From assembly GCA_017852615.1 (NCBI GenBank), contig JAFMKX010000030.1, positions 2,607-13,219 on the forward strand: a stretch of DNA of 10,613 nt, written 5' to 3'. A program made the translations under genes and the position numbers. Below the pieces are notes generated by a model. The model saw only the letters and a program-made list of their open reading frames with translations, made no database searches and was not told where the DNA came from. Of this stretch, positions 7,033-10,613 are shown one piece after another. Origin of the DNA: Pontimonas sp. (GTDB lineage Bacteria; Actinomycetota; Actinomycetes; Actinomycetales; Microbacteriaceae). The stretch's first letter is position 1. Each line of letters opens with the position of its first letter.

Positions 7033-7110
7033 TTACTGGCAGCTGTCGCACTGGAGCAGATCCATGGGATCTACCGGTACTGCGTAGCCTCCAACGTTAT
7101 CTTCATTCAT
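7033..7110 (-). CDS. 25-residue conserved-looking peptide ending in CDSCQ, function unknown
   Basis: The gene is too short for normal ORF calling, but has every signal of a real one: a near-consensus promoter (7155-7184), a perfect AAGGAGG 5 nt before the ATG, 25 codons, a TAA stop, and a terminator 14 nt later. The product begins MNEDNVGG and continues YAVPVDPMDLLQCDSCQ: an acidic N-terminus, a Gly-Gly, a Pro/Val segment and a C-terminal CxxC (Cys21, Cys24) with final Gln. There is no signal peptide or membrane helix. The CxxC could bind metal, form a disulfide or be a modification site. It lies between an APH-like kinase (same strand, downstream) and a peroxiredoxin (divergent). Possibilities are a redox or metal micro-protein, a RiPP-like precursor, or a leader ORF controlling the kinase. 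I do not recognise a named family. The reading frame is seen; the functions are speculation. Confidence 0.7.
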   Translation of the reverse strand: MNEDNVGGYAVPVDPMDLLQCDSCQ

Positions 7111-7115
7111 GGTGG

Positions 7116-7122
7116 CCTCCTT
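7116..7122 (-). promoter_or_regulatory. Perfect Shine-Dalgarno of the 25-residue peptide gene
   Basis: AAGGAGG, fully complementary to the 16S rRNA tail, lies 5 nt before the ATG at 7110. It is the strongest ribosome-binding site I found in the window and decides the start. It implies efficient translation. Confidence 0.85.
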
Positions 7123-7154
7123 AACTTTGCTCCGACGCTTTATGCCGGACCACC

Positions 7155-7184
7155 ACTATATACCGGTAATAACAATCCTGTCAT
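7155..7184 (-). promoter_or_regulatory. Near-consensus sigma-70-type promoter of the peptide gene
   Basis: The -35 box ATGACA (7184-7179) and -10 box TATAGT (7160-7155) each match the TTGACA/TATAAT consensus at five of six positions, with an 18-nt spacer; the overlapping TATATA (7162-7157) gives 16 nt. Transcription would begin near 7148, leaving a leader of about 38 nt. This is the best promoter visible in the window. Confidence 0.65.
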
Positions 7185-7197
7185 TACCCCATATGTT

Positions 7198-7238
7198 GTG
7201 GTCTCGGCGTGTCGATTAATCACCCTAAACGAGACCAC
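7198..7238. promoter_or_regulatory. Concentric dyad in the intergenic region (candidate regulator-binding site)
   Basis: A perfect 9-bp inverted repeat, GTGGTCTCG at 7198-7206 and CGAGACCAC at 7230-7238, surrounds the 8-bp palindrome GATTAATC at 7214-7221. Their centres agree within half a base. The centre lies about 70 bp upstream of the predicted start of the peptide transcript, an activator-like position, and upstream of the divergent peroxiredoxin gene. No T-tract follows, so it is not a terminator. A shared operator is inferred. Confidence 0.5.
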
Positions 7239-7314
7239 TGACCCAGGCCACAGGGAATTGCCCCTTACATTCAGGCCCAGCGTCATCACCCAGCACTTAT
7301 CTGAGAGGTTTCCC

Positions 7315-7334
7315 AGTGCAAAGCACTCTAAAGT
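7315..7334 (+). promoter_or_regulatory. Candidate -10 box and small dyad upstream of the peroxiredoxin gene
   Basis: TAAAGT at 7329-7334 is the best -10-like box before the peroxiredoxin gene, without a matching -35. Immediately upstream is the dyad AGTGC-AAA-GCACT (7315-7327); another GCACT occurs at 7293-7297. A repressor or activator site is possible, but the promoter call is weak. Confidence 0.25.
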
Positions 7335-7367
7335 TTGACCAAGAGAAACACACACAATGGAGGAAAC

Positions 7368-7844
7368 ATGTCCAAGGTTGTTTTGGAAGCCGGCAACAAA
7401 GCCCCCGCTTTTTCCTTGAGCGACAAGGACGGCAACACGGTGTCCTTGTCTGACTTCACGGGCACAAAGGTCATCATCTACTTTTATCCCGCGGCGAGTA
7501 CCCCGGGATGCACCACACAGGCATGTGACTTCCGCGACAACATGGCCTCGCTGACCTCCGCCGGCTATGTCGTCCTGGGGGTCTCTAAAGATGACCTTCC
7601 GGCTCTGCAGAAATTTGCCACCAACGAGAACTTGGCGTTCCCACTCCTGAGCGATAAGGACCTCGCAGTTCACCACGCCTACGGGGCCTTTGGTGAAAAA
7701 TCGATGTATGGCAAGACCGTCAACGGTGTCTTGAGATCCACCTTTGTCGTGGACGAGTCAGGCAACCTAGAACACGCCCTCTACAACGTCAAAGCAACTG
7801 GCCATGTCGCAGGCCTTCGGAAGAAGCTGGGTCTCGACCACTAG
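7368..7844 (+). CDS. bcp: Thioredoxin-dependent peroxiredoxin, Bcp/PrxQ type
   Basis: Cytoplasmic thiol peroxidase that reduces hydrogen peroxide and organic hydroperoxides, recycled by thioredoxin. The 158 residues form one AhpC-TSA/redoxin domain. The active-site segment at 38-57 (YFYPAASTPGCTTQACDFRD) contains peroxidatic Cys48 and, five residues later, Cys53, the spacing of the atypical 2-Cys Escherichia coli BCP (Cys45/Cys50). The ATG at 7368 is chosen because GGAGGA lies just upstream; an in-frame TTG at 7335 would add eleven uncharacteristic residues. It is transcribed divergently from the CDSCQ peptide gene and converges with the tRNA cluster, ending 11 nt from the tRNA-Lys CCA with no strong terminator between. 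Confidence 0.95.
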   Translation: MSKVVLEAGNKAPAFSLSDKDGNTVSLSDFTGTKVIIYFYPAASTPGCTTQACDFRDNMASLTSAGYVVLGVSKDDLPALQKFATNENLAFPLLSDKDLAVHHAYGAFGEKSMYGKTVNGVLRSTFVVDESGNLEHALYNVKATGHVAGLRKKLGLDH

Positions 7845-7855
7845 AAGGGGCTTAC

Positions 7856-7931
<76 letters not shown>

Positions 7932-7960
7932 TTGGAGCTGTTAAGCGTATAACAGTTCCG

Positions 7961-8034
7961 TAGCGGGGGCGGGGCTCGAACCCGCGACCTCACGATTATG
8001 AGCCGTGCGCTCTGACCAGCTGAGCTACCCCGCC
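7961..8034 (-). tRNA. tRNA-Met (anticodon CAT), elongator type
   Basis: A 74-nt cloverleaf. The acceptor GGCGGGG pairs with CCCCGCT, discriminator A. The anticodon stem CACGG/TCGTG carries loop CTCATAA, giving CAT. It lacks the three G-C pairs in the anticodon stem that mark the initiator tRNA, so it is the elongator. A tRNA-Ile with modified CAT cannot be strictly excluded, but the overall sequence is the usual actinobacterial elongator Met. CCA is not encoded. Confidence 0.92.
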
Positions 8035-8058
8035 GCGTGACTGGATGTTAGACATCCG

Positions 8059-8130
<72 letters not shown>

Positions 8131-8159
8131 AGGCCCACCAGTGGCAGGACCAAGCCCTG

Positions 8160-8189
8160 AGATTAGCACCTCAGCGGGCTCACCAGCAA
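8160..8189 (-). promoter_or_regulatory. Candidate promoter of the tRNA-Thr/Met/Lys cluster
   Basis: TTGCTG (8189-8184) and TAATCT (8165-8160) are separated by 18 nt, which would start transcription about 25 nt before tRNA-Thr. The -10 is a poor match, and the -35 overlaps the imperfect operator half listed at 8186-8197. Confidence 0.25.
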
Positions 8190-8197
8190 ACGGTTCA
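8186..8197. promoter_or_regulatory. Secondary, imperfect LacI-type operator
   Basis: GCAAACGGTTCA matches the perfect palindrome at 8218-8229 at nine of twelve positions, including the central CGGTT. The two centres are 32 bp apart, close to three helical turns, the geometry of a paired operator. Confidence 0.35.
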
Positions 8198-8217
8198 CCC
8201 TCTTTGCCCCTCCGAGC

Positions 8218-8229
8218 GCAACCGGTTGC
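8218..8229. promoter_or_regulatory. LacI/GalR-family-like operator of the alpha-glucosidase gene
   Basis: GCAACCGGTTGC is a perfect 12-bp palindrome with the central CG typical of LacI-family operators controlling sugar genes. It overlaps the candidate -35 (TTGCTT, 8226-8231) of the glucosidase promoter, so bound repressor would block polymerase. The regulator gene is not in the window; the class is inferred from the motif and from the sugar-gene context. Confidence 0.65.
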
Positions 8230-8253
8230 TTAAAGTTAAAATCCGATTAGGGT
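8226..8253 (+). promoter_or_regulatory. Candidate leaderless promoter of the alpha-glucosidase gene
   Basis: TTGCTT (8226-8231) and TAGGGT (8248-8253) are 16 nt apart, and TAGGGT ends 7 nt before the ATG at 8261. No Shine-Dalgarno precedes the ATG, so a transcript starting at the start codon is likely. The -35 is overlapped by the palindromic operator. Confidence 0.45.
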
Positions 8254-8260
8254 TATACCC

Positions 8261-9916
8261 ATGTCTGCGCCCCATTCACTCGTTAATTCGCCTGCTGACT
8301 GGTGGCGTCACGCCGTTATCTACCAGGTGTACCCTCGGTCTTTTGCCGATGGGAATGGGGATGGAATTGGCGATTTACCCGGCATAATTCACCGTCTGCC
8401 AGACATTGCGGACCTCGGCATAGATGCGATCTGGCTTTCACCTTTCTACACATCGCCTCAGAAAGACGCCGGCTACGACGTGGCGAATTATTGCGATGTG
8501 GACCCTGTCTTTGGAACTCTGGCTGATGCTGAGAAATTAATCGACACCGCCCACGATTTGGGTCTTCGCATCATTGTCGACATTGTTCCTAACCACTCTT
8601 CAGATCAGCACGAATGGTTCCAGGAGGCCCTTGCGAGTGAGCCTGGTTCGCCCCAACGCGCTCGATACATGTTCCGCGAGGGCAAAGGTGACTCCGGTGA
8701 GCTACCCCCAAACAATTGGGAATCAGTGTTTGGTGGCCCTGCATGGACCCGGGTGATCGAATCCGATGGCACACCCGGCCAATGGTATTTGCACCTTTTT
8801 GACTCCTCACAACCTGACTTCAATTGGGAGAACCCCGAAGTGTGGGAGATGTTTAGAGGAGTGCTCCGTTTCTGGCTCGATCGAGGAGTAGATGGTTTCC
8901 GCGTCGATGTTGCCCATGGTCTTATCAAAGAACAAGGCCTGCCGGATAATGACTATGCGAAAGAAGCGCCACTAGGAAACCGAGGACCCTTCTGGGATCA
9001 AGACGGTGTCCACGAGGTGTATCGCGATTGGCACAAGGTCCTCGAAGGCTATGGGCCCGATCGGATGATGTGCGCAGAGGCGTGGGTCCTCCCCCTGGAG
9101 AAGATGGCCTGGTACGTCCGGGACGACGAAATGCACCAGGCCTTCAATTTCGGCTATCTCGCCACAGCCTGGGACGCTACCGATTTACGCAACGTCATCA
9201 ATGAGTCCCTGAGTGCCTTCGGAGGCGTGGGTGGGCCCAGCACTTGGGTGTTGTCCAACCATGACGTTGTTCGCCACGCAAGTCGCATGGGTCTTGATTA
9301 CCAATCTGAAGGTCAACCCACAGGGATTGGCCCGCTATCACCGAACAAACCTGATGCTGGCCTGGGCCTTGCCCGCGCGCGCGCTGCCAGTGCGCTGATG
9401 CTGGCTTTGCCCGGTAGTGCCTATCTGTATCAGGGTGAAGAGCTCGGTCTTCCTGAAGTTATCGACATTCCCGATGAGATGCGGCAAGACCCTACGTTTT
9501 TTCGAACTTCAGGCGAGCGCTACGGGCGAGATGGTTGCCGAGTTCCGATTCCCTGGGAAAGCGACACCCCTGCCTTTGGATTCAATGACACGGGGAAAAC
9601 ATGGCTTCCTCAGCCAGACACCTTTTCCTCGCTTGCTAGATCACACCAAGTCGGTGTTGCCACTTCGACCCTGGAGCTCTATCGCAGCGTGATCGAGCTT
9701 CGCTCGAAGCACGCCTTGGGCACTGGATCCCTGGAATGGTTGCCTGGCTACCCAGATTCTGTCGTTGCCTTTGTCAACAATGGAGTGGCGATTATCGCTA
9801 ATGCGGGGGATGGCGATGTAGCGCTACCCGAGGGCGACATCCTGGTCTCCAGTGGCGAGCTGAGCGACAATCTTCTAGGGCCAGATACGACCGCGTGGGT
9901 CAAACTCCCCAGCTAG
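8261..9916 (+). CDS. GH13 alpha-glucosidase / oligo-1,6-glucosidase-like
   Basis: Predicted cytoplasmic exo-acting alpha-glucosidase releasing glucose from imported maltose-, isomaltose- or trehalose-like oligosaccharides; no signal peptide is visible. The 551 residues show the GH13 order: N-terminal WWRHAVIYQVYPRSF (14-28), calcium loop DGNGDGIGDL (30-39), region I DIVPNH (107-112), region V QPDFNWENP (184-192, the oligo-1,6-glucosidase subfamily mark), region II DGFRVDVAHG with nucleophile Asp216, region III CAEAW with acid/base Glu273, and region IV SNHD with Asp335. All three catalytic residues are present. Val217 after the nucleophile is the residue seen in alpha-1,6-active members, but linkage preference needs assay. 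The LacI-like operator upstream suggests induction by a sugar. No transporter is adjacent. The TAG stop overlaps the TAG of the convergent peptidase gene within a shared CTAG. Confidence 0.93.
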   Translation: MSAPHSLVNSPADWWRHAVIYQVYPRSFADGNGDGIGDLPGIIHRLPDIADLGIDAIWLSPFYTSPQKDAGYDVANYCDVDPVFGTLADAEKLIDTAHDLGLRIIVDIVPNHSSDQHEWFQEALASEPGSPQRARYMFREGKGDSGELPPNNWESVFGGPAWTRVIESDGTPGQWYLHLFDSSQPDFNWENPEVWEMFRGVLRFWLDRGVDGFRVDVAHGLIKEQGLPDNDYAKEAPLGNRGPFWDQDGVHEVYRDWHKVLEGYGPDRMMCAEAWVLPLEKMAWYVRDDEMHQAFNFGYLATAWDATDLRNVINESLSAFGGVGGPSTWVLSNHDVVRHASRMGLDYQSEGQPTGIGPLSPNKPDAGLGLARARAASALMLALPGSAYLYQGEELGLPEVIDIPDEMRQDPTFFRTSGERYGRDGCRVPIPWESDTPAFGFNDTGKTWLPQPDTFSSLARSHQVGVATSTLELYRSVIELRSKHALGTGSLEWLPGYPDSVVAFVNNGVAIIANAGDGDVALPEGDILVSSGELSDNLLGPDTTAWVKLPS

Positions 9917-10613
9917 AACGCGTTGGCTTTAAGCCAGGTGAAGGGGTTGACGTATTCCCCTTCGATGCGTATCTCGAAATGCAAATGGGGACCAGTAGAA
10001 ATACCGGTGTTTCCCACTAAACCAATAAAGTCACCGGCTCGTATCGAATCCCCCACCTGCAGGGGGCTACTATTTCGCTGCATGTGGGCATAGACCGAGA
10101 GCACGGTCTGACCATTAATTTCGTGCTCGATGTAGACGTATTGCCCGTACCCGCCACCATATTCCGAAGAGGTGACCGCACCATCGGCAATCGCGAAGAT
10201 GGGTGAGCCATTGCCCGGAATGAAATCAAGACCGCGGTGATTACTGGAGCAATAACGACACGGGGCAACGCGGTCACCGTAACCCGAGCTAATAGGAACT
10301 GCGGTAGGAAAGGGCCACCTAATAGAGCCAATGCCGCTGGTGGAATAGGAAAAGTTTCTACTTCCATACTGGGCTCTCAAGACTTCGGCAAAGGACGTCA
10401 CACTCCAGGATTCACGCTGCACGCCCACTTGGATCGCCTGAGAGCTTGCCACCGTGAACGATTGTGCGCCCGAGGAGCCCTCTACGTTCTCACCCTCGAG
10501 CACAATGGCTGGGTTGATGTCACTGGAGCCATAGAAAACGTTGACCGGAAGCGAGACACCGACGAACAAAAGGCCGGTAGCAATGATGGTTCCCCAACTC
10601 AGTGCCCGACGCC
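9913..10613 (-). CDS. Membrane-anchored M23-family peptidoglycan endopeptidase (partial, 5' end outside window)
   Basis: Extracytoplasmic LytM-type zinc metallopeptidase predicted to cut peptidoglycan cross-bridges or to activate amidases. The frame stays open to the window edge, and 232 residues are visible. It begins RRALSWGTIIATGLLFVGVS, a positively charged then hydrophobic segment that is a membrane anchor or signal peptide; the TTG at 10569 falls inside this helix, so it is not the true start. A ~75-residue linker follows, then the LytM domain: zinc ligands His125 and Asp129 (NHRGLDF), His176 (YAHM), and His209 and His211 (PHLHFEI), numbered from the first full codon. The set is complete, so it should be catalytic. 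A CRYC pair precedes the first ligand. It converges on the glucosidase gene with a 4-bp overlap. Confidence 0.92.
   Translation of the reverse strand, partial: RRALSWGTIIATGLLFVGVSLPVNVFYGSSDINPAIVLEGENVEGSSGAQSFTVASSQAIQVGVQRESWSVTSFAEVLRAQYGSRNFSYSTSGIGSIRWPFPTAVPISSGYGDRVAPCRYCSSNHRGLDFIPGNGSPIFAIADGAVTSSEYGGGYGQYVYIEHEINGQTVLSVYAHMQRNSSPLQVGDSIRAGDFIGLVGNTGISTGPHLHFEIRIEGEYVNPFTWLKANAF

Noticed and set aside
7033..7110. Double-glycine (C39-peptidase) bacteriocin precursor interpretation of the micro-peptide
   Set aside because: The Gly-Gly comes after only six residues, much too short for a known double-glycine leader, and no transporter or peptidase gene is nearby.
7140..7676. 178-codon minus-strand open frame over the peroxiredoxin start and intergenic region
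   Set aside because: It overlaps bcp antisense and runs through the micro-peptide promoter; no domain is visible in its product.

Overview
The window looks like an actinobacterial chromosome, most probably from Microbacteriaceae or a close relative. The evidence is gene order (tRNA-Trp, secE, nusG, rplK, rplA beside hadA-hadB-type hotdog dehydratases), a NusG with a long acidic N-terminal extension, a short SecE with one membrane helix, frequent GTG starts, and several starts that look leaderless. By eye the base composition is only moderately GC-rich, so a small-genome aquatic member is possible; this is inference and nothing was measured.

Layout. Positions 14-2658, minus strand, read in order tRNA-Trp, secE, nusG, rplK, rplA: a translation and export cluster, with hairpins in the rplK and rplA leaders that could serve L1 autoregulation. 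Positions 2828-4039, plus strand: an aspartate-type aminotransferase. It converges with a minus-strand chain (4057-6950) of an APH-fold kinase, hadA, hadB and murB; the last three are tightly coupled by 4-nt overlaps. Positions 6979-7238 hold a compact unit absent from standard gene lists: a 25-codon gene for a peptide ending in CDSCQ, with a near-consensus promoter, a perfect Shine-Dalgarno, its own terminator and an upstream dyad. Divergent from it (7368-7844) is a Bcp/PrxQ-type peroxiredoxin. Positions 7856-8130 carry tRNA-Lys, tRNA-Met and tRNA-Thr on the minus strand. Positions 8261-9916 encode a GH13 alpha-glucosidase preceded by a LacI-family-like palindromic operator. The window ends in a membrane-anchored M23 peptidase gene (9913 to beyond 10613), whose stop codon overlaps that of the glucosidase.

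Most of the window is housekeeping: ribosome and Sec assembly, acyl-chain dehydration, peptidoglycan precursor synthesis and remodelling, amino-acid metabolism, peroxide defence and sugar use. The part most worth a second look is 6979-7238, the Cys-containing micro-peptide gene between an orphan APH-like kinase and a thiol peroxidase. It may be an uncharacterised redox or metal peptide, a modified-peptide precursor, or a leader ORF controlling the kinase.
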